Source of the DNA: Syngnathus acus
Taxonomy: Eukaryota > Chordata > Actinopteri > Syngnathiformes > Syngnathidae
Direction: 5' to 3'
Assembly: GCF_901709675.1 (NCBI RefSeq)
Contig: NC_051088.1
Span: 19,878,693-19,942,692 of the forward strand
Length of the DNA: 64,000 bases
Of this stretch, positions 9,051 through 20,370 are shown piece by piece. Made by a program: the position numbers and the translations under genes. Numbering within the stretch: the first letter of the stretch is position 1; every line of letters begins with the position of its first letter. The notes beneath the pieces were generated by a model. That model was not told the origin of the DNA. It ran no database searches and was given only the letters and a program-made list of their open reading frames with translations.

Positions 9051-11524
9051 AATGGATGCGACTCCCCCCCCCCCCCCCTTTCCCTTTAAATTCAGCCCAG
9101 GAGAGGCACATGGCAGAAGCAGAACTGACTTGCTGGAGTACCATGGAGATCAACGAACTTAAAGTAAGTTTATAAGGAACGGCAAATATTCCTTCACTTG
9201 TTGAATATGCAAAGTTAGCAGGTGTGAAGTCGGCACTTGAAGACCCCTTGTGCGTTTGTGTGTGACAACCCGGTAAAGTGTGTAAAGGGGCTTCTTTTAA
9301 AAATATGCTTGAAAAAATAATGATTTAAATTTTTTTCGATTAATTGATTTCTCTGAAGATTTGGACATTCCTGCCAATTATTTTGAGACATAACATCCAC
9401 CACACATAGCTGTCCTTGGAGCTCAGACGCCTTCACATCCATCAAATTCATCAAAATCGCCTTGCACCAATTGTGCCATAATCTGGACTTGATTTTATCT
9501 GGTCTAATGTCCACTCTAATTTTGTCACCAAATTGTCAAGTGCACCGGAGGCGTGGAATAGAAAATGCCCTTGGAAAGACGTGGTCTGCCAAAATCATAA
9601 ACATGCTAAACTATACCCTTCATGAAAATGAAGATGTGCCAGTTTTTACATCAAACGCACATGCACTTGTTAATGAAGATAAAGCCCATGTGTGTAGTTA
9701 TAGAATAAACAGTAGGTTCTAATGTATCACGGTTGGTGCCTAAAACTCCTGATTCATGTTTGTCATTTAGTAGGCTGAAGCTACAAGTATTGTTTCTCGT
9801 GCTATCAGTACCAACTGCTGTGAGATGAGAGTGGCTCACCAGTTTTGACTGATTTACCAGAAATGAACTGGCTGCCATGGGAACAAGCATTAATTGCTGC
9901 ACCTTTAAACATAAGACTTTTCAAAATCAATAGAATTTCAAATTGGTAAAACAGCCACAATTGTACTTTTGAGGTGGGATTAAGTACGCCAGTACAAAGG
10001 CTGCACTATAATTAAAAGGCTTGAAAAAGTATGCTTGTTAGAGAAAGTGGTAACAAAAGAAAAGATTAAACCAGAAAAAAACGATAACTGTTACAATATA
10101 AAACAATTTAAACGGGAAAAATAAATGTAAAAAATCAATTTTGGTTTGCAAAAAAACATGCCAACCAAGTGAGATGTTTTTTGATGGGTGTTTTTTTCGT
10201 TGTTTTTCTGGGTTCAATATGCTCACTTTTCTTTTCAGAACTTACTATTGTGAATGATCTTACTGGACAGCTAAGTTCCTTTGCTGGCAACTGATCCCGC
10301 TTCAGCAGGTCAACTGAGACATATGTTGAGGATATTGTAGGGGGTGGAGAATGCTTGTTGATAGGTGTGTATAGATTTGCAGTCAGACGTTCTGCTGAGT
10401 CCCCATAAAGGCTTGTCGCTCGATTCCCCAGGCTGTGCTTTTGTCAGTCGTCCTATTGACTCCCAGTTCACGCTTGACCCCTCTTTTTCCGTACTTGACA
10501 CAATGGTGTGCAAACCCATTGTCCATAATTGAAACAAGGTGCTTGAATGTCCTTGATATGCACATTTTTGTACTGTAAATGTTTCCACCTTTTTAACATG
10601 ATTTTTTAAACGACTCAAAAATGCATTCACTTTGGCTGCAGTTTTGATGTTTATTTCACTTCATAATTGTCCTCCCACCCTTCATCTTTGCTTCGAGTCA
10701 AGTTTTGGACCTCGATTGTCTCGGTGTGTTTTCATTTTTGGTTGACAGCAGACAATCGCAGACCATCGTCCAAGCTAAAAAGACACAGTGGTTCTCTTTG
10801 CTGTGTTTTCTACTACATGTAATTTATTACAAATGTTTATGGTTGATCAGACCTTATTTACTCTAAAAGAATGACTCATGGGGAACCCTAAACTGCTGGG
10901 CCTTAATTTGCATGCTGCTTGCACACTTTCAGCCACACTTGCTGCTCATGTGAAAACAAGCTGAACATGGCTCCTGACCTTTCTGTAATTACCCAGAGAA
11001 GATTTCACTGGCTCAAAAACTCCCTCTTTTGAAGGGCCATGAGGAAGCACCTCTCCTATGGAGGAATCTCAATGGGGGTTTGGACTGCTGCATGTTCAAC
11101 GTTTCGTAGAAGCAAAGCCGACGTGTTTCAAAGCAATGGTACAAAAAAATATAAGTATAAAGCCCCCCCAAAAAGATAACAATGAAAATTCAGTACAGCA
11201 AAAGCTTGGAGCACAGCCTCACACACTGGACATTTAAAAGACAAGTTATGAGCCCGAAATAAATAAAACATGACAAAATAGCACTATATAGTAAACAAAA
11301 CACATACTTAACCATGGTAGATGGGCCAAAGTCTTGGAAATAATGTCCTTAAAGCAAATTAATGTGAACGAAAGGATGGCTATTGTTTACAAATAGTGTG
11401 ATGCCTACCGTGTCATTGTACACGTGTGGAAGTTGAGCTGGTCTGTTGCATCTTGTGAATATGTTCATTTCTGAAAAGGCCCTGAATTAAAGCTTGCTTT
11501 TAAAAAGATCCAGCCTCTTAAATA
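9051..11524. other. Intergenic with a short poly-C run
   Basis: A C homopolymer lies at about 9064-9078 and an imperfect inverted pair (CGATTGTCT / AGACAATCG) at about 10715-10760. No gene recognised. Confidence 0.4.
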
Positions 11525-11735
11525 TAACATACAGTAGCTCTCGTTTTGCATGGTTGTTATCTTGTGAAGTCAACTCTTCAGCGTGAACCCCCGTGATCTT
11601 GTGGTCTTGCCGATGCAGCTGTTGTTTAGAAATACGTATAGTAGTTCTCGGTTGTTGTTGCGTAAATCCAACTCTTACCATGAACCCCGAGATCTTGCAG
11701 TCTCGCGGGTGCAGTTTTCTGGAAGCGGGCCCGGC
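11525..11735. repeat. Diverged ~105-bp tandem duplication upstream of slitrk1
   Basis: The series AGTAGCTCTCG, CAACTCTTCAGCGTGAACCCC, GATCTTGTGGTCT, GATGCAGCTGTT (11532-11630) recurs as AGTAGTTCTCG, CAACTCTTACCATGAACCCC, GATCTTGCAGTCT, GGTGCAGTTTTC (11640-11722). The two copies are collinear with many substitutions, so it is an old duplication, about 1.7 kb before the slitrk1 start codon. Confidence 0.75.
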
Positions 11736-12094
11736 GTCACAATATCACAAAGCTTTTAAATTTACAAAACGTTTCCCAAGCTTTGTCGGACAACCGAGAC
11801 ATGGATTTCCTAAGATTTTCGACGAGAACCAAACATGTTGATGTCCGAGGCAATTGACTTCCGGGGTTTCACCTTGTATAAAACTTGGTCCCCGTTCCAC
11901 CTCAGTACCAATATCCCATATTCACCCCTGGGTGGGTGTAACAAATTTATATTTGTAATCCAATTAAATTTGACTCCAAGATGAAAATCTCCTGCTCCTA
12001 TTTCAGGGATTATTTATTCGTCAAAATGTTTAAAACCTGGAAGAATGTGCAACAACTAGACACTAACTAATCAGCAGTAGGTAGGCAGACGGTT

Positions 12095-12124
12095 TGCGTG
12101 CGTGCGTGCGTGCGTGCGTGTGCG
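12095..12124. repeat. (GTGC)n microsatellite
   Basis: About six GTGC units followed by GTGTGCGCG. Confidence 0.9.
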
Positions 12125-13229
12125 CGTCTGGTCGGGGGAGGGAGGGCAGTGTGTCGCACTGATGTAGACAGTTGAAGCATATCATGCATGGAGCACTATT
12201 AGTTAAGTGACTTCACAGACTGGCAATGTTTATTGCTGACTTGTGCCGCTTCACACAGACATTAAAGAAAGAAGATTTAAGGTTGTTTCCACACAGTGCT
12301 GCAAATTGAAAGGGGCGGGCTTAACGTTCACTTGTACGGACCTCCCAGCCAAAAAGTCAAGTCGCCTACAATACAAGTAAACAGCAAATAGAAATCTTTG
12401 CTCATCTCACGTCTCTTTGTGTCTCATCCTTGTGGATCTGTCTTTGCAAGGAACACGTCACGCACACATGCGCATAGAGGCTGACGCATCGTTTGATACA
12501 CTTTTGCAGAGCTGAGGCATGCCCGTGGCGGATTAATTACTTTTACCGCATTCAACAGTGTTCGTTAAAAACAGAGAGCTACGATTGCACTACTGGGTGG
12601 TTCCTTAAATAATGGGAGTGGAATTCGGGATGCAAGTGAAGCATCACGATCTGAACGTGTCATCGCGCCACTGCTGCGCCGACTTGGACACTTTTGCAGC
12701 GGTGCTGCAAGCTGGAGGAGCGAGACGGCGGCTGGGAGCACGTTAAATTGGCGCAAGTTTTGCGCAATCATCAACGCACACTCATCTTTTTAATCCACGA
12801 ACAATACGTATGGATTGATTTTGCGGCGCTGTTTGTTGTTGTTTTTTGTTTTGCTCGTTTGTCTGCGCTGCTGAGTGGAGTAAATCACATCTTTCCTCCC
12901 CATCATCCTTTCCTCCGCTCCTTTTTTTATTTGATTCCCTCCGACGCACGAAGAGGAATGAGCGAGGTGCGACGCAGCCGAGAGATGTGAGGGGGGAATG
13001 CGGGCGTTTTCCAGCCAAGCTTCGGCACCAGGGGAGAGGGGACAGCTCCCCGCGCCGCAGCGCGCCAGTCAGTGAGAGAAGAAGGCGTCCATTTGTTCCC
13101 CTATTTTTCCGCCAAGGTCAGTCGTTTCGGCTGTAAAAAGGATGCGGTTGGACATGACTTCCTCTCGTTTTTAGTCCGCTAAGGCTGTGAAGACGTTTGT
13201 GTCAAAGTGTGAGCACACGAGCGGGTTAG

Positions 13230-13313
13230 ATGTTATACAGAGACTGCCTTATCCAACCGCCTCTGCTTTCTTTTGGACTGATTTTGATTCGATCAACAGC
13301 TCCTATGTCTTGA
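13230..13313 (+). promoter_or_regulatory. Upstream ORF, 27 codons, in slitrk1 leader
   Basis: ATG at 13230 runs to TGA at 13311-13313. A second in-frame ATG (13305) uses the same stop. It lies in a different frame from slitrk1 and ends 29 bases before its start codon. It is relevant only if transcription begins upstream of 13230, which the CpG island position suggests. Confidence 0.45.
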
Positions 13314-13321
13314 GACCGGGG

Positions 13322-13339
13322 ATGTCTTGTCCGCGTTGA
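13322..13339 (+). promoter_or_regulatory. Minimal 5-codon uORF ending 3 nt before slitrk1 ATG
   Basis: ATG TCT TGT CCG CGT TGA, in the same frame as slitrk1, stops three bases before the main ATG. The uATG has G at -3 (GGGGATGT), so it is not obviously weak. Its TGA also closes the main frame upstream and fixes 13343 as the first usable ATG in that frame. Confidence 0.6.
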
Positions 13340-13342
13340 AAA

Positions 13343-15466
13343 ATGCTGCTTTGGGTTGTCCTGCTGAACGCGGCTCTTTGTGTTGCCAGTGGGAATGTGA
13401 CAAGGGACGTGTGTAAGGAGCAGATATGCTCGTGCACAGAGGTCGAGGGAGATGTGCATATCGGCTGCGAAAAACGGAGCTTCACCACGCTGCAGCACCT
13501 CACCGGGCCCAGCTCACATTTTTACCACTTGCTGCTGCACGGCAACTCGCTGTCCAGGCTTTTCCCCAACGAGTTTGCCAACTTTTACAATGCTGTCAGC
13601 TTGCATTTGGAGAACAATGGGCTGCACGACATTGTCCCCGGTGCCTTTTTGGGGCTGCAGCTGGTCAAAAGACTGCACATTAACAACAACAAGATGCGCT
13701 CTTTCCGGAAGAGTACCTTTTTGGGATTGGATGACTTGGAATATCTCCAAGCTGATTTTAATCTGTTAAGGGACATTGACCCGGCCGTGTTCAGGGACCT
13801 TAACAAACTTGAAGTGTTAATACTTAATGACAACCTCATCAGTGCGCTGCCCGTAAACGTGTTCCAACATGTGCCCATTACTCATCTCGACCTGCGAGGG
13901 AACAGAATCAAAACATTGCCGTATGAAGGGATCCTTGAGCAGATCCCGGGAATTGTGGAGGTTCTGCTGGAAGACAACCCGTGGGACTGTAATTGTGACC
14001 TGGTTTCCCTCAAAGAATGGTTGGAGAATATACCGCCCAATGCGCTCATCGGGAGGGTGATCTGTGAGGCTCCCACCAGACTGCAGGGGAGTGACTTGAA
14101 CGAGACATCTGAAGCGGAGCTATGTCCTTCACAGAGAGGCGGCGCAGACACCAGCCTAGTGGCCCCTCCCACACAGGATGAGACCTCAGGGCCTGTGGCG
14201 CACGGTGGCAGCCCACGTCCAACGCCTTACAAGCCCAGCGCAGATGCCGGTGGGCCACCGACACCTGGCGGTCACGGAGCCAAGAGCCGCTCCAAATCAC
14301 GTGAAAACTGGCAGCTTAAGACCAAGCCCACACCGGGGCCGACAGGTGTTAGCAGGGCCCAAGAGCAGATTGACAATGCCACCTGCCCACAGCCGTGCAA
14401 CTGCAAGCTGGTCGGCTCCAGGCAGGGGCTCGGGGTCAACTGCGAGGGCAAAAAGATTGAGAGCTTGTCCAACCTGAAACCGAGGCCGCTGGCCGCCCAC
14501 GAATTGAACATGAGAGACAACAACATCCACGCTGTAAAAAAGAACCAGCTTCTGAGCTACACGAGTCTCAACCTTCTTGATCTCGGCGGGAACAATATCA
14601 AAGTGATTGACAACAGCACTTTCCAGAACCAGACTGAGCTGAGGTGGCTTTACATGGATAAGAATTATCTGGATACGCTCGTGGCAGAAATGTTTGTGGG
14701 CCTTGTCAACCTGGAATATCTCAGTTTGGAATACAACGACATCCAGCTGATAGTGGCTGGCGCATTCAGCCCCATGCCGAACCTGAGGGTTCTGTTTCTC
14801 AATAACAATTTGCTGAAGTCTTTGCCCCCGGATGCGTTCCTTGGAATTTCTTTGTCCAAAATAAGCCTGCATAATAATTACTTCTCCCATCTGCCTGTGG
14901 CGGGTGTGCTGGACCAGCTCAACTCCATCATTCAGATCGATTTGCACGGGAATCCTTGGGATTGCTCCTGCAACATCGTGCCCTTCAAACAATGGACCGA
15001 GAGACTCGGTGCTGACGTCATTGTGAGCGATCTCAAGTGCGAGTCGCCAGAAGAGTTCTGGAAACGCGACTTTCGCTACGTACGGAACGACCTCATGTGT
15101 TCCAGACTGTACGAGCGGATCCCCCCTCCCACCTCCCTGTCCAAAAACAGCACCTACACGCTAGACTCGGGCACACGCTCAAACTCTTATATTGAGCCCA
15201 ACCGAGTCTCCATTTCAGTGCTCGTTCCCGGGTTGCTACTGGTGTTCGTCACGTCTGCGTTCACTGTCGTGGGCATGCTCGTCTTCATCCTGCGGAACCG
15301 CAAGCGCTCCAAGCGGCGGGACGGCAACTCGTCTGCATCCGAGATCAACTCCCTGCAGACGGTGTGCGACTCATCATATTGGCACAGCGGACCCTACCAC
15401 GCTGATCCTGGTGCCCACCGGGGCTTTGACTGCACTACGCATTTCTCCACCACAAACGATGCGTAA
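13343..15466 (+). CDS. slitrk1: SLIT and NTRK-like protein 1 (Slitrk1), single exon
   Basis: A type I neuronal membrane protein of the leucine-rich-repeat family. SLITRKs act at the postsynaptic side and bind presynaptic LAR-type receptor phosphatases to induce synapses; SLITRK1 favours excitatory synapses and also affects neurite growth. The 707-residue frame shows: signal peptide (1 to about 16); cysteine-rich LRRNT (C24-C42); LRR block 1 (about 60-205); LRRCT with NPWDCNCD (about 212-261); a Pro/Gly/Ser-rich linker (262-340); second [13 protein letters not shown] (about 348); LRR block 2 (about 385-530); LRRCT with NPWDCSCN (about 537-586); a transmembrane helix (about 623-650); and a short basic-start tail with [18 protein letters not shown]. 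The short tail and the near-identity of LRR1 and the transmembrane region to mammalian SLITRK1 (696 aa) identify the paralogue. N-glycosylation sequons include N18, N253, N345, N424, N429 and N602. The start has A at -3 and an in-frame TGA six bases upstream. The linker and the last ~15 residues differ most from mammals. The coding region is complete, with no frameshift. Confidence 0.97.
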   Translation: MLLWVVLLNAALCVASGNVTRDVCKEQICSCTEVEGDVHIGCEKRSFTTLQHLTGPSSHFYHLLLHGNSLSRLFPNEFANFYNAVSLHLENNGLHDIVPGAFLGLQLVKRLHINNNKMRSFRKSTFLGLDDLEYLQADFNLLRDIDPAVFRDLNKLEVLILNDNLISALPVNVFQHVPITHLDLRGNRIKTLPYEGILEQIPGIVEVLLEDNPWDCNCDLVSLKEWLENIPPNALIGRVICEAPTRLQGSDLNETSEAELCPSQRGGADTSLVAPPTQDETSGPVAHGGSPRPTPYKPSADAGGPPTPGGHGAKSRSKSRENWQLKTKPTPGPTGVSRAQEQIDNATCPQPCNCKLVGSRQGLGVNCEGKKIESLSNLKPRPLAAHELNMRDNNIHAVKKNQLLSYTSLNLLDLGGNNIKVIDNSTFQNQTELRWLYMDKNYLDTLVAEMFVGLVNLEYLSLEYNDIQLIVAGAFSPMPNLRVLFLNNNLLKSLPPDAFLGISLSKISLHNNYFSHLPVAGVLDQLNSIIQIDLHGNPWDCSCNIVPFKQWTERLGADVIVSDLKCESPEEFWKRDFRYVRNDLMCSRLYERIPPPTSLSKNSTYTLDSGTRSNSYIEPNRVSISVLVPGLLLVFVTSAFTVVGMLVFILRNRKRSKRRDGNSSASEINSLQTVCDSSYWHSGPYHADPGAHRGFDCTTHFSTTNDA

Positions 15467-15815
15467 AAAGAAGGCGGGCCGGACTGGATTTATAAAGGAC
15501 GCACAGATGGGTGCCCTCACACAACCCAAGCAACACTTTGTCCCCACGTAAGAGACAAACAGACATTCTCGTTTCTGTCTTCTTTTAGTTGCCGTTAACC
15601 AGTTAGTCTGCCGCACAGGGGCCCAGCGCTGTATATTCTGTACATGACAATCCCTCTCTCAACGCCCTGAAATTACTCCCCCCACCTGTGCTATTAGCCG
15701 CAATCGGACTACAGATGTTTTTTTTTTCTTTTTTTTCTTCGGACAGCGAGGGGTCATACTATAAAAACGTGCGGTGTGTGCGCGAGACTATGGTGCACGA
15801 GCGCATGAATGTAAA

Positions 15816-15823
15816 TGTAAATA
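15816..15823 (+). promoter_or_regulatory. Pumilio-response-element match in the 3' UTR
   Basis: TGTAAATA matches the Pumilio consensus UGUANAUA exactly. Chance matches are common in AT-rich DNA. Confidence 0.35.
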
Positions 15824-17584
15824 GTCGGGCCGATGTATCAAATGCATGTTGATATTTCTGCATGGTTTCAACACACGCACACATAGCGCGCGACCAAGGA
15901 ACCATGACCAGCGAAGTGGAGGCCAACCCCCCTTCATGCTCCATCAGTATGACAACTATATATATAGATATTATGAGAGTTACATATATATGACTATAAC
16001 AAAGTGCCATTTCTCTATTTTTGTGAAACTGCAGTTAGGATTTGTAAATGTTGTTTTAAACCTGTTTGGAGAGGCAAGATGGGAACAATATTAGTATCAG
16101 AAAGGACAATGCTGTCAGTGCATGTTCTTTTTTTTCTGTTCCTTATGATTTGGTTGTCGATGGATATTGGGGTTATTTATACCATTCTAGATGGTGCGGG
16201 TGTAGCCCCCACCTGCCCCCACCCAACCACACGCACGTCTGCGCGGTCATCCCATTTTCTGAATGTATACTGTGTTATTTTTAATGGTGTGCCAATTGTT
16301 GACTCCATGGCGACATGTGTATGAGCATGACGTCACTGGGATGCTTCTGCTGCAAAGTTGATGTAGCTCAAATAACAGTTCTGTGATTTTGTGTGTCTCT
16401 GAATATAGCCTGCTTTGGGTGAGAGGAAATTAAAAACAACAAAAATCAAGCCATTCAAATGGGGGGGTTTGTGCCGTCCTATTTTCCCCCCAAAAATGTT
16501 CAATTGAGCTAGAATGATTCGGTCGATAAAAACGTTGCAGGTAAACATAGCATAGATTGCTCTTTATTGTAAAAAAAGAAAAAAAAGAAATAGTCCTTCA
16601 CACATTAAAATGTATGGCTATGATTCGCCCTTATTGTGGACTTTTTTTTTTTAAAGCTATCTAACCTTGTACGGACAATTCATTGTATTTACAAGATGTG
16701 CTTGAAGTATTTATACTGGGGGAGGATTTTTGCTTTTGTGAAATGTGGCTTGTCATAAACTAGAAGAGCTACTTTTAGGCTTGCACAATCATGATGCAAG
16801 ATGCTGTTTACACCATGCAGGTCTGCTTTAACCGAAAGAAGTGTGAGCACTAAATGCCACATTTAAAAAAGTGCCACAAATGCAAAGACACCCTCTGCAT
16901 TTTAAGCGCAATGTAAACGCCTTGTAACACATGTTGACACCGCCAATTCATTTCATTGAAAGGGTCTCAAATAGACTCCTTGCAATTAAATTAAGTTTTG
17001 TTGAGATTGTAAAGACTTCATGTTAAGTATAAAGAGCTGCAGTGAAACGGGCACGTCAGCCAAATTAGAGAGCCAATGTATCTCCCCCAGGAAACAGATG
17101 AGCGCTGTCCATGGTGCTGAATCACTTCTTTTGTTTGTTCACTCGGCAGAAGACATGTGTGACCATTTGTATTCGTGTACCCTTTACTATTATCTCTCTC
17201 ACATTGGAAAAATTGTAACAAATGATGGGAAAAAATAATTTCATGCATAGGCTCAGAAAAATGGATCAATGAATGCTTTGAGTACGCAAATGTTGTGACT
17301 CATTTGCGGTGGCCCCAAACATTTTTCACTGTGCTGTGGATTTGCTTTTACATTTCCACCCTGCTTGACCACTGGTACTAAGAACACAGTGGCCTGTGAC
17401 TCAGCAAGGCATCCCATCCTCTTCAATTCCCAGTTTTGCTCTTCTGTCCAACCCCCCAAGGGGATTTCTGGGGGTCGCTGTCTCCTGTGTGCTTCAGCCC
17501 ACGTGATGTTTTATCATTTTCAGATGCTGTGTTTCAAACTACATTTTTATGCTTTGCAATATTTGACCTGCTTCTATTTTGTTA

Positions 17585-17590
17585 AATAAA
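17585..17590 (+). terminator. Candidate slitrk1 polyadenylation signal
   Basis: AATAAA followed within 15 bases by a GT-rich stretch. It is the first canonical hexamer with a good downstream element that I noted after the stop codon. Confidence 0.55.
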
Positions 17591-17610
17591 GTGTGGTTGA
17601 GGTTGAGTAA

Positions 17611-18582
17611 AACAATGTCCTGCTTTGGGAAATTTTCATTACAATTTAGTTGACATTTTTTTCACGTCTCTGTTAGTCATTTGGATTACATTTAAATATT
17701 AGTTGGTTTCCTGAAATAACCCTGGCACTTGTGCTCAAAACCTGAATATTTATTCTATTAAATCTATACATATCATTGTGAATATTGAAACAAATCAAGA
17801 TAGAAAAGAATAGAATGATGTTAAATTTGAGATGTTAAATTTGATATAAAATCAAGTAGATTTTATATGTTGTGACTCTGCCCAATACAAAGGACCGTCA
17901 ATAGAGCAATGAGTTTGAAAGGGATTGGAATTGGCTGTTTTACATGCTGAGCATACAACACTACAAATCCGTTCTGGCCCAGCAGGCAATTCATAGTTAC
18001 AGGGATACAACCCCCCCAATCCCTTTGTGGAAAAGACGAGATGCAAGTGGGCAAAACCCCATCCTCTCAGCTTTCTCAGGTCTCTGTGGATTTTGCAGGT
18101 TTGTTGATGCCACTTCATAGTAATCCAATTTGAAATACTACATGCTATATTCCATATAGTGCATACTTTGTGCTGACAAGCTAAAGCGATAGTAATTCGA
18201 GGAATTCCCGGAACTGAGCAAAAAAATCGCATGATAATGTAAGACCCGTGTGATGCTGAAGGATCCGTTTAATGCACATCAAGTCCCCAAGTACTGCGGT
18301 GTTCTATAAAAAGGCCCAATATTTATTAACCACCCCCTGTTCTTTAGTGCTGGTTGCTTACACACGAACCAATTGTCTCACACGAACAAGTGGCACCATT
18401 GTGCTTGTTATTACGCAAACGTGCCTGAAAAGCGACATTTAATTACGACACTAAATTGTGGCAACACAGAATGTAGCCTGGAGCCGTAGTAAAAGCACAG
18501 CTTCACAAGAACCCCTGTAAGTCAGTTTCAGCGTGCCTAATCCGTCTTATGTTATTTATTTGGCTTCTGTTACAACTTATCC
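17611..18582. other. Intergenic, nothing recognised
   Basis: AT-rich, with no repeat family or exon seen. Confidence 0.4.
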
Positions 18583-18611
18583 TGAGCTGAGCTGAGCTGA
18601 GCTGAGCTGAG
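18583..18611. repeat. (GAGCT)n pentanucleotide microsatellite
   Basis: Nearly six perfect GAGCT units (CTGAGCTGAGCTGAG...). Confidence 0.9.
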
Positions 18612-18859
18612 TGTTGCTTTCTATGCAATGTCGTGGGTTCAGTTTGAAAACATTTGTAGTGACTCAACACATTCTCCTATGCACATGCGTAACATTTACA
18701 CCACAAAGATAATATGAGCGTAATTAAGCAGATTCCAATTCATAATCGACCCTGAGATCGGGTGTCGGCACGTAGCACAACAGGCAAGTGCCGCCCCACC
18801 AAGAGTGGCCTTTAATCAAGATGAGTGAATGGTGTTTCCGCCAGTCCTAAGTAATGCCC

Positions 18860-19460
18860 TTCCTCCAGCCACCACTTATTGATTATCTCATTGATTAGAA
18901 CCAGTGGCTTCAAACATGCCCATTCCTCATGGCGCTTTAGGCGTTCTGTGGCTTGTACTGATCCGATTACTCTCTTTGCATGGGAGCTGAGACCACAACT
19001 TGAGAATGAAGCCTCTTTGGCAGAAGCTAGATTCAATTTGCGAAGACAACCTACTCATATTTTAAGAGCACAATCTTTGGCGTTCATTTCATTGGAGTAA
19101 TGACCATTTGAGCAACGCTTCTCAAGAAAATGCATTCCAAATCGAATAAAAGCTTCCTGACGCTGTGAAACATGATGATTTGTACATGTGTGTAATGAAG
19201 ACTCATGTGAATCAAAACTCACACACCAACACTAAATTCTGTCAGGAAGCAAGCACGGCCCATTTTAGTCATTTTAATTTGGCAAAGCTAATTTGGATTA
19301 AGTCCAAGGAAACCTGGCATTGCTGCTGGTCAGGAAGAGAGTGGATTGTTGGTTAAAAGCACTCGTGAAGCCAAACCACAGGGCTGTTTTTCATTGTGCT
19401 TTGCTGCACTAATATTAACATTTACAGTAACAATTATTTGTTTTGGGGGCTTTCCGTTCA
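18860..19460. other. Complex-sequence block, candidate conserved non-coding element
   Basis: About 600 bp free of microsatellite and recognisable transposon, with evenly mixed composition and several ATTA/TAAT homeodomain-type cores (TTGATTATCTCATTGATTAG near 18877). It is about 1.3-1.9 kb downstream of the inferred slitrk1 end. No coding pattern. The call rests on texture only. Confidence 0.25.
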
Positions 19461-20076
19461 GTCCAATCATGAGAAAAAACACTCTTCAGGGATTTGTCAA
19501 TTTCAGCATAAAATATATAAAAAAATACTGATATAAAAATGTGCTTTATTCCTTTGATAAGTACAGCGTTATGCTATGTCAGGTTGTTTCACTTTTTGTT
19601 TAACCTTATATCTGCGGAATCAGTTGAGATTCAAGCATACACACGGGCCTCTGGATGGTGCAATGCACTCAGATGACGCCTGTTTAACTGAAAGCACTGT
19701 AAGAGAAAGCTGCAGTGTTAACACGATGGAGAGAAACTTGCATAAACCGACGCGCTAGGCCTAAGGCACCGGGTCAGAGGACAGATGGAGAGAAAATGAC
19801 TCATTCGGAGGGGAAAAAAACCAAAAACACTTCACTTACATTTGGGGATATGGCACAAGGGCTTTGTTTTGCACTGACCATTGTGTGTTCACTAGCTCAG
19901 TGCACTAACAGGATAGATCAGTTGGTTTGCATTTACATTTACCTACACTGAATTGCAGATTATACAATCTGATTTGTTGAGCCAGCACACTACTAAGAAA
20001 GATGTTATAAGGCCTTGGTTATCTCATTTAAAAAATTCTAAATCGACAGGGTCCATTCAATCATAAATGACATTTG

Positions 20077-20128
20077 ATAGATTGCTACTTTTGCACTTAC
20101 TTATAGATTGCTACTTTTGCACTTACTT
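20077..20128. repeat. Perfect 26-bp tandem duplication
   Basis: The unit starting ATAGATTGCTACTTTTGCAC occurs at 20077-20102 and again at 20103-20128 with no mismatch, so the duplication is recent. Confidence 0.95.
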
Positions 20129-20254
20129 AACCTTTGCCCTCAGCCAACAACTCAGGTTTTAGTAAATGAACAATCTGACTTTGACATTTCACTTCAGATT
20201 TTCTTTTCACTTATTTTATGTTTAACAGTTTGATAGAGCCTATGAAAAAAAACA

Positions 20255-20370
20255 TCCACCACCCAGCAGACAAAATGTGGTGGCCGTGGCTCTGTCCGAG
20301 CCACATGTTGTCATTCTGTCCTTGGGCAAGACACTTGACACACCTTGCCTCAGGTATTAGCTATGAAAAA
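20255..20370 (+). repeat. Fish SINE-type fragment
   Basis: The block CTGTCCTTGGGCAAGACACT followed by TGACACACCTTGCCTCAG is the body of a common teleost short interspersed element. It is related in layout to the 48.2 kb copy. The head is degenerate. Confidence 0.55.

Larger units (their letters stand above)
12620..13342 (+). promoter_or_regulatory. slitrk1: CpG-rich promoter / 5' leader of slitrk1 (candidate)
   Basis: CpG dinucleotides rise sharply here compared with the AT-rich flanks, densest at about 12940-13100 (for example GCGCCGCAGCGCGCC). This is typical of a vertebrate CpG-island promoter directly before a single-exon gene. No clear TATA box is at a diagnostic position. An AAG|GTCAGT donor-like site near 13113 could be used if the leader is spliced, which cannot be decided here. 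The last 120 bases carry short upstream ORFs (listed separately). Confidence 0.6.
15467..17610 (+). other. slitrk1: slitrk1 3' untranslated region (inferred)
   Basis: Non-coding sequence continues from the stop codon to a polyadenylation signal AATAAA at 17585-17590, which is followed by a GT-rich GTGTGGTTGAGGTTG downstream element. It holds a Pumilio-type site TGTAAATA (15816-15823), several T-rich runs (15718-15735, 16644-16653) and short AT dinucleotide stretches near 15957-15990. Earlier polyadenylation sites could be used as well. The extent is inferred from signals only. Confidence 0.6.

Noticed and set aside
13426-14992. Alternative-frame and antisense ORFs over slitrk1, up to 231 codons
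   Set aside because: Shadows of the GC-richer slitrk1 coding sequence, with no independent signals.
16333-17240. A second gene in the slitrk1 3' region
   Set aside because: Frames are under 85 codons with no domain, and the sequence is continuous with the 3' UTR up to the AATAAA at 17585.
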